Notes: a model not told the origin generated them from the letters alone. 64,000 bases of DNA from Butyrivibrio sp. Su6 (GCF_900108105.1 NZ_FNUR01000011.1:1-64000), one strand, 5' to 3'; counted from the first letter of the stretch, positions 18,699-30,011 are shown. Numbers and translations are program-made.

Positions 18699-20031
18699 AA
18701 TCTTGCAGGAGCTTCTTGAATCCAGACAGTATACTAAGCTTCGCCAGACTATCTCTGAAATGAACACGGTAGATATCGCTACTGCTATGGGAGAGATGGA
18801 AAACGAGGATTCTCTTAAAATGTTCAGAATTCTCCCAAAAGATATGGCTGCAGATGTATTCGCTGATCTGGAATTGGATGCTCAGCAATATATTATCCGA
18901 TCACTATCTGATCGTGAAGCTTCCAACATTATTGACAATCTGATGGCCGATGATGCTACTGACCTGCTTGAGGAAATGCCCGCAAACGTAGTTAAGCGTA
19001 TTTTGGCCAATGCAAGCCCTGAGACCAGAGCTGATATCAATCACCTTCTCCAGTATCCTGAGGATTCTGCCGGAAGTATCATGACTGTGGAGTATGTAGA
19101 TCTCCGCGAAGACATGACTGTAGCAGACGCCATTGAAAGGATTAGGAAAAAAGGCGTAGATTCAGAGACCATCAATATTTGCTATGTAGTTACAAGGCAA
19201 AAGGTACTGGTTGGTACTGTTGCTCTTAGATATCTGCTCATAATGAAGCCTGATGAGATTATCGGCGACATCATGAACACCAACGTCATCAGCATCAACA
19301 CCATGACTGACCAGGAGGAAGCTGCAAGAGTCTTCCAGAAATACGGATTCACTGCTATGCCTGTAGTTGATAATGAGAGCCGTATGGTCGGTATCATCAC
19401 TATCGATGACGTAGTAGACATCCTCGAAGAAGAGGCAACAGAGGATATCGAAAAGATGGCAGCTATCGTGCCATCCGACAAACCTTATCCAAAGGTTGGT
19501 ATTTTAGAGACCTACAGAAGCAGAATACCCTGGCTCTTGTTTTTGATGATAAGTGCTACATTCACAGGCGCCATCATCACTGGATTTGAAGATGCACTGT
19601 CCGCTTTCGTTGTACTTACAGCATATATTCCAATGCTTATGGACACAGGCGGAAATGCCGGTTCACAGGCAAGTGTTTCCATTATCCGTGGACTTTCACT
19701 TAAGGAAATAGAGTTTGAAGATATATTTAAGATCATCTGGAAAGAAATACGAGTTGCTGCTCTGTGTGGCCTTACACTGGCAGGCGCAAACTTCGTAAAG
19801 CTTATCTTCCTTGACAGATTATCTATCACAGTTGCAGCTGTAATCTGCGTGACGCTTTTGATAGTAGTTCTTATTGCAAAAATGGTTGGCTGCTGCCTTC
19901 CTATGCTTGCCTCAAAACTTGGATTTGACCCGGCTGTAATGGCAAGCCCGTTTATCACAACAATTGTTGATGCCCTTTCACTTTTGGTTTATTTCAACAT
20001 CGCCACAAGGGCACTGCATCTGACTATATAA
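18667..20031 (+). CDS. mgtE: Magnesium transporter MgtE
   Basis: A 454-residue Mg2+ channel. The cytoplasmic N domain of helical repeats (1-135) is followed by two CBS domains (about 136-255), the plug helix, and five membrane helices. The pore signature PMLMDTGGNAGSQAS and the last helices with DPAVMASPFITTIVDALSL are intact; the aspartate in the latter lines the pore. The N and CBS domains gate the pore by sensing internal Mg2+. AGGAG precedes the ATG. It is a single-gene unit on the plus strand; no M-box consensus was found in its 230-base leader. Confidence 0.96.
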   Translation: MELQEEKTIAEILQELLESRQYTKLRQTISEMNTVDIATAMGEMENEDSLKMFRILPKDMAADVFADLELDAQQYIIRSLSDREASNIIDNLMADDATDLLEEMPANVVKRILANASPETRADINHLLQYPEDSAGSIMTVEYVDLREDMTVADAIERIRKKGVDSETINICYVVTRQKVLVGTVALRYLLIMKPDEIIGDIMNTNVISINTMTDQEEAARVFQKYGFTAMPVVDNESRMVGIITIDDVVDILEEEATEDIEKMAAIVPSDKPYPKVGILETYRSRIPWLLFLMISATFTGAIITGFEDALSAFVVLTAYIPMLMDTGGNAGSQASVSIIRGLSLKEIEFEDIFKIIWKEIRVAALCGLTLAGANFVKLIFLDRLSITVAAVICVTLLIVVLIAKMVGCCLPMLASKLGFDPAVMASPFITTIVDALSLLVYFNIATRALHLTI

Positions 20032-20068
20032 ATGACATGTATTTTTGTCTCGTCTATCTACAAATAAT

Positions 20069-20114
20069 AAGCCTTGTTTTCTTTCATGTTTATTTAGCAA
20101 AGAAAACAAGGCTT
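20069..20114. terminator. Bidirectional terminator between mgtE and gltD
   Basis: AAGCCTTGTTTTCTTT (20069-20084) and its perfect complement (20099-20114) form a 16-bp stem with a 14-base AT-rich loop. T-rich tails on the plus strand, and A-rich loop flanks, suit termination of the two convergent genes. Confidence 0.85.
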
Positions 20115-20129
20115 TTGTTTTATATCAGC

Positions 20130-21656
20130 TCATAGATTTGTATATCCCATGAGGTACTCATCTACTTCTTTTGCACAGGCTCTTCCTTCGGCAATTGCCC
20201 AAACTACCAGGGATTGGCCTCGGTGCATATCTCCTGCGGAAAAGAGCTTTGTATTTGGAATATGATAGCCATCATCAGCTGTTACTACTGTTCCGCGCGG
20301 GCTCCTCTTTAAAGAGAACGCATCTGCAGAGTAGTCTTCACATCCAATAAATCCAGCTGCGATAAGTAAAAGGTCACACTTAAGTGTCTTTTCTGAACCG
20401 GGAACTTCTGCCAGCTTACCGTCTTTGAAGGTAACCTTTACTGTTTCAATCTGTTTGATATTTCCCTTTTTGTCAGTGACCACATTTTTTACCGTGGTTT
20501 CGAAAACCCTCGGATCACTACCATATACATAAATAGCTTCTTCATGACCATAGTCGGTCTTAAGGGTCTTTGGCCATTCAGGCCATGGGTTGCTCTCTGC
20601 ACGATCTACAGGTGGCTTTGGCATCATTTCAAGAGCTGTGACAGATTTGGCTCCCATCCTTATAACTGTTCCTATGCAGTCATTTCCGGTGTCTCCACCT
20701 CCGACTATCACAACATTTTTTCCTGCTGCATCAATATAGCCGCCATGATTTTTAAGTGCCTCAACTGTTCTGTTTTCACTGTCCAAAAGAGCTTTTGTAG
20801 TCCTTGTCAGGAAATCAACCGCGTAATATACACCTTTTATCTTCTCAGGATCTGCTACCGGAAGTGGTCTTGCTTTCTTGGCTCCGCAGCACAGTACTAC
20901 TGCATCGAAATTCTCCAATATTTCTTTCTGCGATACTTTTTTCTCACCTGTTTTATCACCTTCTGAAGAGTCACCTTTTCCAACGTTAACTCCTGTATGG
21001 AATACTAATCCCTCTTCCTCCATGAGCTTTTTTCTACGCTTTATGACTTTTTTGTCGAGCTTCATGTTAGGGATTCCATACATGAGAAGTCCGCCCACTT
21101 CATCTTCTCTCTCAAAGACCTCTACAGTATGACCTCTGTGATTTAGTTCATCAGCAACAGCAAGGCCTGATGGGCCCGCTCCAATAACAGCAACCTTTTT
21201 CCCGCTTCTGATTGAAGGGACAACAGGCTTTATATATCCTTTTGAAAAAGCAGTTTCCACAAGATAGAGCTCGTTATCATGCACTGTTACTGAATCACCA
21301 TTCTGTCCACACATGCATGCCTTCTCACAAAGGGCCGGGCATACACGGCCGGTAAACTCTGGGAAATTGCTGGTTTTGTAGAGTCTGTCAAAGGCGTGTT
21401 TTTCATGACCCTTATAAATTTCATCATTCCACTCAGGGATAAGGTTATGAAGTGGACACCCTGTTACCATTCCTCCAAGGTTCATTGCGGACTGACAAAA
21501 AGGCACTCCACAGTTCATGCATCTGGCTGCCTGCTCTCTTCTTGGCTGTGTATCAAGAGGTGTATGAAATTCTTCAAAATTCTTTATTCTTTCTTCAGGT
21601 GGTACATCACCGTTATTTGTTCTTTTATATTCAAGAAATCCCGTATCTTTTCCCAT
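20130..21656 (-). CDS. gltD: Glutamate synthase (NADPH) small subunit
   Basis: A 508-residue flavoprotein that feeds NADPH electrons to GltB. The N-terminal 4Fe-4S region has CMNCGVPFC and [12 protein letters not shown]. The FAD site is [13 protein letters not shown] (near 155) and the NADPH site is [13 protein letters not shown] (near 315). It is the last gene of the nitrogen operon, 32 bases after gltB. Confidence 0.96.
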   Translation of the reverse strand: MGKDTGFLEYKRTNNGDVPPEERIKNFEEFHTPLDTQPRREQAARCMNCGVPFCQSAMNLGGMVTGCPLHNLIPEWNDEIYKGHEKHAFDRLYKTSNFPEFTGRVCPALCEKACMCGQNGDSVTVHDNELYLVETAFSKGYIKPVVPSIRSGKKVAVIGAGPSGLAVADELNHRGHTVEVFEREDEVGGLLMYGIPNMKLDKKVIKRRKKLMEEEGLVFHTGVNVGKGDSSEGDKTGEKKVSQKEILENFDAVVLCCGAKKARPLPVADPEKIKGVYYAVDFLTRTTKALLDSENRTVEALKNHGGYIDAAGKNVVIVGGGDTGNDCIGTVIRMGAKSVTALEMMPKPPVDRAESNPWPEWPKTLKTDYGHEEAIYVYGSDPRVFETTVKNVVTDKKGNIKQIETVKVTFKDGKLAEVPGSEKTLKCDLLLIAAGFIGCEDYSADAFSLKRSPRGTVVTADDGYHIPNTKLFSAGDMHRGQSLVVWAIAEGRACAKEVDEYLMGYTNL

Positions 21657-21688
21657 AATTCCTATAATCTCCTATTTAAAGTCCCACT

Positions 21689-24600
21689 TTATGCAAGTTC
21701 CTTAAAGGCTTCAAGAACGGCATGTTCATGGTCTATTCCCTGTTCCTCAAACTTTCCGATTGCTGTTATCATCTTTTGGTAGTCGTTTGGAACTATCTTT
21801 TTGAAATCAGGAATATATGCTTCAAAGTTATCCAGTATTTCTTTTGCAAACTCAGAGTTTGTTTCTTTTTCGTAATCCTCAAGAATACTCTTAAGCTCTG
21901 CGATGTCATACTTCTCGGTTAGTTCATAAAGAGAGGCCATATCTTTGTTCATGCGAAGATATAATGTGTGTTCTTTGTCCAGTACGTAAGCAATTCCGCC
22001 GCTCATACCTGCAGCAAAGTTCTTACCTGTCATTCCAAGGATCACTGCCCGGCCGCCTGTCATATATTCAAGTCCGTGGTCGCCGCAGCCTTCTGCTACT
22101 GCCACTGCACCTGAATTTCTAACGCAGAACCTCTCGCCGGCAACACCGCATACATAGGCCTTTCCTGCTGTTGCACCATAAAGAGCCACGTTTCCGACGA
22201 TGATATTCTCATGGGCTTTATAGGTCGCTTTCTCAGAAGGTCTTACGATGACCTTTCCTCCCGACAGGCCTTTTCCGAATCCGTCGTTGGCATCACCGTA
22301 GAGCTTTAAGGTCACGCCCTTTGGAATAAATGCGCCAAAAGACTGTCCGCCACCGCCAAAAGCTTCAACATAAACTGCATCGTCACTTAAGGTATTTCCA
22401 AAGTCTCTTGTAACCCTGCTGCCAAGAAGTGTTCCAAAGCTTCTGTCAGTACTTGATACATCCACTTTCATTGTTATCTGTGATGCAGTCTTTGACTTTT
22501 CAAGGCTCTTCTTGGTCTTCTCATACTCAGGAATAAGAACTCTTGAATCCAGAGTTTTCTCAAGTTCAAAGTTATAGACATCCTTTGGATCAAAATGATT
22601 GTCTTTTCTCTCAGCAAAAGCCTTATCAAGAATCCTGCTAAGATCTGCTGCCTCTTTTCTCCTCTTGATGTCAGGGTCCTTGCCCTCGTAGCTTCTGACC
22701 TTCAGGCAATCTGTGCGTCCTACCATTTCTTCTATAGTCCTAAAGCCAAGGACGCTCATGATCTCACGGAGCTGTCTTGCAACAAAGAGCATAAAATTCA
22801 TGACATGCTCAGGTTTTCCTTTAAATCTTTTTCTGAGTTCTTCGTTCTGTGTAGCAATTCCTACAGGGCATGTGTCTTTTGAGCAGACTCTCATCATCAT
22901 ACATCCCATGCATACAAGTGGCGCTGTGGCAAAGCCAAACTCCTCTGCACCGAGGAGCGCTGCGATTGCAACATCTCTGCCTGTCATGAGCTTTCCGTCG
23001 GTCTCAAGCACTACTCTGCTTCTTAAGCCATTGGCCAAAAGAGACTGATGTGCTTCGCTTACTCCAAGCTCCCAAGGGAGTCCTGCGTGATGGACAGAAG
23101 ATGAAGGAGCTGCGCCTGTTCCGCCGTCATAGCCGGATACCAGGATTACCTGTGCTCCTGCCTTGGCAACGCCGGAAGCTATAGTTCCAACGCCTGCTTC
23201 GGATACAAGTTTTACAGAAATTCTTGCCTTATCGTTGGCATTTTTAAGGTCATAGATAAGCTGTGCCAGATCCTCAATTGAGTAAATATCATGATGAGGT
23301 GGAGGGGAAATAAGTGCCACTCCCGGTGTTGAAAACCTGGTACTTGCAACCCACGGGTACACCTTTTTACCGGGAAGATGTCCGCCTTCTCCCGGCTTTG
23401 CGCCCTGGGCCATTTTTATCTGGATTTCTTTTGCACTCAAAAGATACTGGCTGGTAACGCCAAATCTACCGGAGGCCACCTGTTTAACAGCGCTGTTTCG
23501 CTCAGTGCCAAAACGCTCTACATCTTCGCCACCCTCACCGGTGTTGGATTTACCACCGAGTCTGTTCATAGCTGTAGCAAGAGTTTCGTGAGCTTCCTTT
23601 GAAAGGGAGCCGTAGGACATGGCTCCTGTCTGGAATCTTTTTACAATCTGCTCTTCGCTCTCAACTTCATCAAGTGGCACAGGCTCTTTTGCCGGAACAA
23701 ATGAAAGAAGTGCTCTTAAAGTATGAGGTCTGTCCTCATCATCGACCATCTGAGTGTATTCCTTAAAGCGCTCATAATCTCCCTCTCTTACTGCTCTCTG
23801 GAGTGTTACGATGGTCTTTGGGCTATACATGTGGTCTTCTTTGTCTTCACCACTTCTAAGGGAGTGGAAGCCTATAGAATCAAGTGTCGTATCGCTCGGA
23901 AGTCCCAGCGGATCGAAGGCTTTATTGTGCCTTGATTCTACGTCCTCGCCAATTTCTGCGATTCCAATACCGCCAACACGGCTCGTTGTTCCGGTAAAAT
24001 ACTTATCAACAAACTCTTTTGACAGTCCTATTGCCTCAAATATTCTTGCAGACTGATATGACTGGAGTGTTGAGATTCCCATCTTTGCAGCGATCTTTAC
24101 AACGCCGCCAAGGAGGGCTTTATTATAATCTGCAATTGCAGTGTGGTAGTCTTTATCAAGTATTCCAATATCAATAAGCTCAGCTATGCACTCCTGGGCA
24201 AGATAAGGATGGATAGCTCTCGCACCAAAGCCAAGGAGAGTTGCAATCTGATGAACATCCCTTGGTTCGCCGCTCTCAAGTATTAGAGAAACCGCTGTGC
24301 GCTGCTTGGTCCTTACAAGATGCTGCTCCACTGATGAAACAGCAAGAAGTGATGGAATTGGCATATGGTTTTCATCTACGCCTCTGTCTGAGAGAATGAT
24401 GATGTTAACGCCATCTGCCACAGCTCTGTCCACTGAGACATCAAGCTGCTCAAGAGCTCTTTCCATTGGTGTGTTCTTATAGTACAAAAGAGATATCTTT
24501 TTTACCTTAAATCCTGGCTGATCAAGGGCCTCGATCTTCATGAGGTCAACACCTGTCAGGATCGGATTATTGACTTCAAGGACTCTGCAGTTATCACTTT

Positions 24601-26218
24601 TTTCTTTTAACAGATTTCCATCAGAACCAATGTAAACCGTAGTATCTGTGACCACTTTTTCTCTAAGTGAATCGATAGGCGGATTGGTTACCTGGGCAAA
24701 GAGCTGCTTAAAATAGCAAAAAAGCGGCTGGTGGTGCTGGGAAAGCATAGCCAGCGGGATATCTGTTCCCATTGAAACTGTTGGCTCTATGCCATTCATG
24801 GCCATTGGCATGATCTGATTTTTTACATCTTCATAGGAATATCCAAAGACCTTGTACAGCTTATCTCTCATCACCTGGGAGTGGGTCGGGATCTTTCTGT
24901 TGGGAATCGATAGTTTACCCAGATGAAGCAGGTGGCGGTCAAGCCACTCGCCGTAGGGTTTTGCCTTTGAGTATTTATCTTTGCACTCTTCATCTGAGAT
25001 GATGCGCCCGGCCTTGGTATCGACGAGAAGCATATGCCCGGGGGACAGGCGTGATTTTTTCACAATGCTCTCTTCAGGGATGTCGAGCACTCCCACTTCT
25101 GATGAGAGGATAAGCCTATTGTCATTTGTCACATAGTATCTGGATGGACGCAGTCCGTTTCTGTCGAGGGTTGCGCCGAACACCTCCCCATCGGTGAAAA
25201 GAACTGCCGCAGGGCCATCCCATGGTTCCATCATTGTTGCATAGTAATGGTAAAAGTCTTTTCTGTCCTGAGCCATGAAATCGTTGTGTTTCCATGGTTC
25301 AGGAATTGTGAGCATCATCGCAAGGGGAAGGTCCATGCCGTTCATGTACAAAAATTCAAGGGTGTTATCAAGCATGGCGGAATCTGATCCTGAGGAAGCG
25401 ATGACAGGATATACTTTTCCAAGTTCTTCGCCAAACATATCGGAAGACATGGTCTCCTCACGGGCCAGCATTCTGTCACTGTTACCTCTGATGGTATTGA
25501 TCTCACCGTTATGTGCGATCATCCTGTATGGATGGGCACGCTGCCAGGAAGGAGTTGTGTTAGTAGAGAAACGGCTGTGAACCATGGCAATCGCAGTAAC
25601 GTATTCCGGCGATAAAAGATCTTCGTAGAAATTACGCAATTGCCCTACCAAAAACATTCCTTTATACACAATGGTTCTGGATGAAAAAGAGCAAATATAG
25701 GTGTCCTCAGAGGATTTCTCATACTCTCTTCTAAGGCAATAGAGCTTTCTGTCAAAGGGAATTCCAGCTTCTACATCCGAGGGTCTTTCAATAAAGCACT
25801 GCTCAATATGTGGCATGCAGCTTATTGCAACTTCTCCCAGGATTTCAGGATGGACAGGTACTTCTCTCCATCCGATAACCTTAAGATTTTCCTTCTGGGC
25901 AATAACTTCAAGCATGCGCTTTGCAAACATGCGCTTCATGGAGTCCTGTGGAAAAAAGAACATTCCTATTCCATAATCTCCGGCATTTTTAAGTGTTATT
26001 CCCTGCTTCTTTGCTTCTTTTGAAAAGAACTTGTGTGAGATCTGAAGAAGTATTCCAACGCCATCGCCTACTTTACCTGTGGCGTCTTTTCCGGCTCTGT
26101 GTTCAAGTTTTTCGACGATAGAAAGGGCATCGTCCAAAACTTTATTATCCGGTTTTCCATCTATATTTATTACGGCGCCTATACCACAGGCGTCTCTTTC
26201 ATTCATCCATGGTTCCAT
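21689..26218 (-). CDS. gltB: Glutamate synthase large subunit
   Basis: A 1509-residue enzyme converting glutamine plus 2-oxoglutarate to two glutamates. The class II amidotransferase domain starts at C11 (DACGIG), so a 10-residue propeptide is expected to be removed. The central and FMN domains follow (MSYGSLSKEAHETLA, then GAKPGEGGHLPGKKV). The 3Fe-4S cysteines are in CMMMRVCSKDTC, and the C-terminal glycine-rich beta helix is complete. It lies 28 bases after glnN. Confidence 0.97.
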   Translation of the reverse strand: MEPWMNERDACGIGAVINIDGKPDNKVLDDALSIVEKLEHRAGKDATGKVGDGVGILLQISHKFFSKEAKKQGITLKNAGDYGIGMFFFPQDSMKRMFAKRMLEVIAQKENLKVIGWREVPVHPEILGEVAISCMPHIEQCFIERPSDVEAGIPFDRKLYCLRREYEKSSEDTYICSFSSRTIVYKGMFLVGQLRNFYEDLLSPEYVTAIAMVHSRFSTNTTPSWQRAHPYRMIAHNGEINTIRGNSDRMLAREETMSSDMFGEELGKVYPVIASSGSDSAMLDNTLEFLYMNGMDLPLAMMLTIPEPWKHNDFMAQDRKDFYHYYATMMEPWDGPAAVLFTDGEVFGATLDRNGLRPSRYYVTNDNRLILSSEVGVLDIPEESIVKKSRLSPGHMLLVDTKAGRIISDEECKDKYSKAKPYGEWLDRHLLHLGKLSIPNRKIPTHSQVMRDKLYKVFGYSYEDVKNQIMPMAMNGIEPTVSMGTDIPLAMLSQHHQPLFCYFKQLFAQVTNPPIDSLREKVVTDTTVYIGSDGNLLKEKSDNCRVLEVNNPILTGVDLMKIEALDQPGFKVKKISLLYYKNTPMERALEQLDVSVDRAVADGVNIIILSDRGVDENHMPIPSLLAVSSVEQHLVRTKQRTAVSLILESGEPRDVHQIATLLGFGARAIHPYLAQECIAELIDIGILDKDYHTAIADYNKALLGGVVKIAAKMGISTLQSYQSARIFEAIGLSKEFVDKYFTGTTSRVGGIGIAEIGEDVESRHNKAFDPLGLPSDTTLDSIGFHSLRSGEDKEDHMYSPKTIVTLQRAVREGDYERFKEYTQMVDDEDRPHTLRALLSFVPAKEPVPLDEVESEEQIVKRFQTGAMSYGSLSKEAHETLATAMNRLGGKSNTGEGGEDVERFGTERNSAVKQVASGRFGVTSQYLLSAKEIQIKMAQGAKPGEGGHLPGKKVYPWVASTRFSTPGVALISPPPHHDIYSIEDLAQLIYDLKNANDKARISVKLVSEAGVGTIASGVAKAGAQVILVSGYDGGTGAAPSSSVHHAGLPWELGVSEAHQSLLANGLRSRVVLETDGKLMTGRDVAIAALLGAEEFGFATAPLVCMGCMMMRVCSKDTCPVGIATQNEELRKRFKGKPEHVMNFMLFVARQLREIMSVLGFRTIEEMVGRTDCLKVRSYEGKDPDIKRRKEAADLSRILDKAFAERKDNHFDPKDVYNFELEKTLDSRVLIPEYEKTKKSLEKSKTASQITMKVDVSSTDRSFGTLLGSRVTRDFGNTLSDDAVYVEAFGGGGQSFGAFIPKGVTLKLYGDANDGFGKGLSGGKVIVRPSEKATYKAHENIIVGNVALYGATAGKAYVCGVAGERFCVRNSGAVAVAEGCGDHGLEYMTGGRAVILGMTGKNFAAGMSGGIAYVLDKEHTLYLRMNKDMASLYELTEKYDIAELKSILEDYEKETNSEFAKEILDNFEAYIPDFKKIVPNDYQKMITAIGKFEEQGIDHEHAVLEAFKELA

Positions 26219-26246
26219 GTGGGCTTCCTTCCTTTTTTGATCAAAT

Positions 26247-28355
26247 TTACCTTAATGAGAAAAGCATCTGGCCATATGTTGGGTAGCTGAGGTACTTGTC
26301 AGGGATAAGGGCTTCAGCCTGATCTGCATATTTTCTGAGTTCATCCATATCTGCAAGGACTGTGCTCTGATAGAATGCTGCTGTCTCAAGAGCATCTGTC
26401 TTTTCCTCAGCTGTTACAGTATCTTCTGCCAGTTTCTCAAGTGCCTTGCTCATCTCATAACTTGCTTCATCTAGTTTTTTTAGAAGTGAAATTTCAAGAG
26501 AAGCTGCGTTTTCTCCAAGGAGACTCTTTTTCTGCATAGCCTCTTTGCTGAGGTCTTTTTCGTAAGCAACAATGCCTTCTGTAAGGTCTTTCCTTACCAT
26601 CTCCTGCATGGTGAGAGACTCGATGTGAACTGACTTTGAGTAGTTCTCAAGAAGAATCTCATATCTTGAGTGAATCTCTTCTTTTGTGAAGATGCCATGC
26701 TTTGTGAAAAGCTCAACTGACTCATCTGAAATCCAGTATGGCATTGCATCAGGAAGTGACTTAAGGTTTGGAAGACCTCTTTTTGCTGCCTCTTTTACCC
26801 ATTCCTCTGTATATCCGTTTCCGTTGAAAAGAACTCTCTTGTGAGCTACAAGTGTCTCTTTGAGAACTTCTGCTATCTTTGCTTTAAGTTCTTCGCCCTT
26901 GAAAGGAGCAAGCTTTTCATAAAGCTTTGCAACTTCTTCTGCAACTGCTGTGTTGAGGACGATGTTGGCATTTGCTACAGAAACCGATGAACCGGGCATA
27001 CGGAACTCGAACTTGTTTCCTGTGAAAGCAAATGGTGATGTTCTGTTTCTGTCTGTGTTGTCTTTTGTAAAGTGCGGAAGGACTGTTGCGCCCATTGCCA
27101 TCTGAACTTTGCCTGCACTCTGATATGCACTGCCTTCTTCTACTGATTTAAGTACTTCTGCCAGCTCATCACCAACGAAGATTGAAATGATAGCAGGTGG
27201 TGCCTCATTTCCGCCAAGTCTGTGATCGTTTCCTGCAGATGCAACGGAAAGTCTGAGAATTGGTGCATACTCATCAACAGCTGCAATCACAGCCATAAGG
27301 AATACAAGGAAAGGAGTGTTCTCTCCCGGATTTTTGCCCGGATCAAGAAGGTTCATTCCGGTATCTGTGCATACAGACCAGTTATTGTGCTTACCTGAAC
27401 CATTGATTCCCTCAAACGGCTTCTCATGTAAAAGACATGCGTAGTTGTGCTTGTCAGCAACTTTTTTCATAACTTCCATTGTGAGCTGGTTGTGGTCAAC
27501 AGCGATGTTTGCTGTCTCAAATACAGGTGCGAGCTCATGCTGTGAAGGAGCAACCTCGTTGTGCTTGGTCTTTGCAGGGATTCCAAGTTTCCAGAGTTCT
27601 TCATCAAGATCATGCATGTATGCGGATACCTTTGGCTTGATAACGCCAAAGTAGTGATCTTCCATCTCCTGCCCCTTTGTAGCAGGAGCGCCGATAAGGG
27701 TTCTTCCTGTGAAAAGAAGGTCTTTTCTCTTTTTGTAATAGTCCTTATCGATAAGGAAGTATTCCTGCTCTGAACCGATTGTTGTATTTACTCTGTTCAC
27801 ATCCTCATAACCTAAGAGATGAAGGAGTTTTACAGCCTCACCTGACAGAGCTTCCATTGATCTTAAAAGAGGTGTCTTTTTATCAAGTGCTTCACCGCCA
27901 TAGGAGCAGAATGCTGTAGGAATGTAAAGTGATCCGTCTTTGATAAATGCAGGTGATGATGGATCCCATGCTGTATAACCTCTTGCCTCAAATGTTGCAC
28001 GAAGTCCTCCTGATGGGAAGCTTGATGCATCAGGTTCGCCCTTTACAAGCTCTTTTCCTGAAAATTCCATAATGACTCTTCCGTCATCTGTAGGTGAAAT
28101 AAAGCTGTCATGCTTCTCTGCTGTGAGACCTGTCATAGGCTGGAACCAATGTGTAAAATGAGTTGCTCCGTTTTCAACAGCCCATTCTTTCATGGTTGCA
28201 GCTACGCAGTTAGCAACCTCAAGCTCTAAGTGTGTTCCTTTTTCAATTGTCTTATGAACTGCCTTATAAATGTCTTTTGGAAGACGCTCTCTCATTACTT
28301 TGTCGTTGAATACAAGACTTCCAAATTCTTCTGTTAATTTGCTTGCTTCTATCAT
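26247..28355 (-). CDS. glnN: Type III glutamine synthetase
   Basis: A 702-residue GS-III, ATP-dependent synthesis of glutamine from glutamate and ammonia. GS-III signatures are visible: FPSGGLRATFEARGYTAWD, HNEVAPSQHELAPVFE and the nucleotide-site HNNWS. The length, about 1.5 times that of GS-I, is typical of the dodecameric type III enzymes of Bacteroidetes, cyanobacteria and some clostridia. GGAGGAG precedes the ATG. It sits between asnB and gltB, so both enzymes of the GS-GOGAT cycle are co-transcribed. Confidence 0.96.
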   Translation of the reverse strand: MIEASKLTEEFGSLVFNDKVMRERLPKDIYKAVHKTIEKGTHLELEVANCVAATMKEWAVENGATHFTHWFQPMTGLTAEKHDSFISPTDDGRVIMEFSGKELVKGEPDASSFPSGGLRATFEARGYTAWDPSSPAFIKDGSLYIPTAFCSYGGEALDKKTPLLRSMEALSGEAVKLLHLLGYEDVNRVNTTIGSEQEYFLIDKDYYKKRKDLLFTGRTLIGAPATKGQEMEDHYFGVIKPKVSAYMHDLDEELWKLGIPAKTKHNEVAPSQHELAPVFETANIAVDHNQLTMEVMKKVADKHNYACLLHEKPFEGINGSGKHNNWSVCTDTGMNLLDPGKNPGENTPFLVFLMAVIAAVDEYAPILRLSVASAGNDHRLGGNEAPPAIISIFVGDELAEVLKSVEEGSAYQSAGKVQMAMGATVLPHFTKDNTDRNRTSPFAFTGNKFEFRMPGSSVSVANANIVLNTAVAEEVAKLYEKLAPFKGEELKAKIAEVLKETLVAHKRVLFNGNGYTEEWVKEAAKRGLPNLKSLPDAMPYWISDESVELFTKHGIFTKEEIHSRYEILLENYSKSVHIESLTMQEMVRKDLTEGIVAYEKDLSKEAMQKKSLLGENAASLEISLLKKLDEASYEMSKALEKLAEDTVTAEEKTDALETAAFYQSTVLADMDELRKYADQAEALIPDKYLSYPTYGQMLFSLR

Positions 28356-28402
28356 CCTTTTCTCCTCCGTTAAAATTGATTTATGAGATTATGACTAGTT
28401 GC

Positions 28403-29986
28403 TTACTGGCCGGATGCGCCATAATTTGAAAGAACTCTGGCTGAAGGATCTGTAACGTTGCAGCCTTCCCAGTTTTTATTTGGCATCCAGAAATCTATAA
28501 CCATATCCGACTGTCCCGGATAGTATTTTTCAAATATCTCTCTATAAAGAAGTGATTCCTTTGTGAAGGGCTTCGCGTGAATGTATTTTTTCCTGAGGCC
28601 CTCATATTCCGCGTAAGTGTACTTTTCATCTGCATATTCCATGAGGTCATCTCTAAGGGAATGACCCACAGCATCTGAGAAAGCTGCTTTTTCTCTCATA
28701 AGGATTGAATGGGGTATCACTTCATCCTTTTCAAAGGCCTTTCGCAAAAGAAATTTCCCAATTCCGTAAGTGTTTAATTTCTTTTCAGGGTCAATGCTCA
28801 TAACATAATCCACAAAATCCAAATCTCCGAAAGGAACTCTTGCTTCGAGTGAATTTACGCTTATGCATCTGTCTGCCCTTAAGACGTCATACATGTGGAT
28901 TTCTCTGATTCTTTTGGCTGCTTCTTCCTGAAAAGCTTCTGCACTTGGCGCAAAGTCTGTGTACTTGTAGCCAAAGAGCTCATCCGATATCTCACCGGTA
29001 AGAACCACTTTGATGTCTGTGTTTTCATGGATCCACTTGCACAGAAGATACATTCCGATTGAAGCTCTTATGGTAGTGATGTCGTAGGTTCCAAGGGCAT
29101 GTATAACAGGTTCTATGGCTTTAATGACATCTTCTTTTGTGATGATCACTTCATGGTGGTTGCTGTGAATGTAATCAGCTACTTCTCTTGCATATTTAAG
29201 GTCAATGGCGTCTATGTCCATGCCGATCGCAAATGTCTCAAGTGGCTTATCTGAAAGGCTCGCCGCCACACCGCAAACAAGTGATGAATCAAGCCCTCCG
29301 GATAAAAGAAATCCCACGGGCGCATCAGCGTCCAGGCGCTTTTTTATTCCATTAAGGAGTTTGTCGTGGATCTTCTCGGTTACGACTTCGAGACTGTCTG
29401 TTGATATTTCTTTTACCTTAGTCAAATCCCTATAGCAGACAAACTCTCCATCTTCATAGTAATGCCCCGGTGGGAAAGGCATTATTCTATCTGTGACTCC
29501 CACCAGGTTTTTAGGTTCTGATGCAAAAATGATGTATCCTTCGCTGTCATAGCCGTAGTAAAGCGGTCTGATCCCGATTGGATCTCTGGCTGCTATGAAT
29601 TTCTTTTTCTCCCCATCATAGATAACGCATGCGAACTCAGCATCGAGGATACTGAACATTTTTGTACCAAGTTTTTCATACAAAGGAAGCAGTATCTCGC
29701 AATCGCTTTCACTTTTAAAGTTATAGCCGAGAGATGTCAGGTACTTTTTTAAAACTTTGAAGCCGTATAGCTCTCCATTACAGATAACGGTATTTTTTCC
29801 ATTATTGAATGGCTGCATACCTTCCTCTGAAAGGCCCATGATTGAAAGGCGATTAAAGCCCATCCATCCGCCTTTTACCTTTTGGATCCTTGTCATGTCA
29901 GGTCCACGAGATGCTGTTTTTTCCAGCATTTCTTCAAAGAAATCTTCACTTACCGATTCTCTTGCGTATGTAAGAATTGCGCACAT
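28403..29986 (-). CDS. asnB: Asparagine synthetase, glutamine-hydrolysing
   Basis: A 527-residue enzyme making asparagine from aspartate, ATP and glutamine. The N-terminal class II amidotransferase has the nucleophile C2 (MCAILTYA) and the glutamine-binding NGELYG (70-75). The C-terminal synthetase domain has the PP-loop SGGLDSS (229-235). The size and arrangement match E. coli-type AsnB. GGAGG precedes the ATG, 25 bases after the amt gene. Linking it with glnN and gltBD places glutamine use and synthesis on one transcript. Confidence 0.94.
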   Translation of the reverse strand: MCAILTYARESVSEDFFEEMLEKTASRGPDMTRIQKVKGGWMGFNRLSIMGLSEEGMQPFNNGKNTVICNGELYGFKVLKKYLTSLGYNFKSESDCEILLPLYEKLGTKMFSILDAEFACVIYDGEKKKFIAARDPIGIRPLYYGYDSEGYIIFASEPKNLVGVTDRIMPFPPGHYYEDGEFVCYRDLTKVKEISTDSLEVVTEKIHDKLLNGIKKRLDADAPVGFLLSGGLDSSLVCGVAASLSDKPLETFAIGMDIDAIDLKYAREVADYIHSNHHEVIITKEDVIKAIEPVIHALGTYDITTIRASIGMYLLCKWIHENTDIKVVLTGEISDELFGYKYTDFAPSAEAFQEEAAKRIREIHMYDVLRADRCISVNSLEARVPFGDLDFVDYVMSIDPEKKLNTYGIGKFLLRKAFEKDEVIPHSILMREKAAFSDAVGHSLRDDLMEYADEKYTYAEYEGLRKKYIHAKPFTKESLLYREIFEKYYPGQSDMVIDFWMPNKNWEGCNVTDPSARVLSNYGASGQ

Positions 29987-30011
29987 ACTGTTTCCTCCTG
30001 GGTGGTTTAAA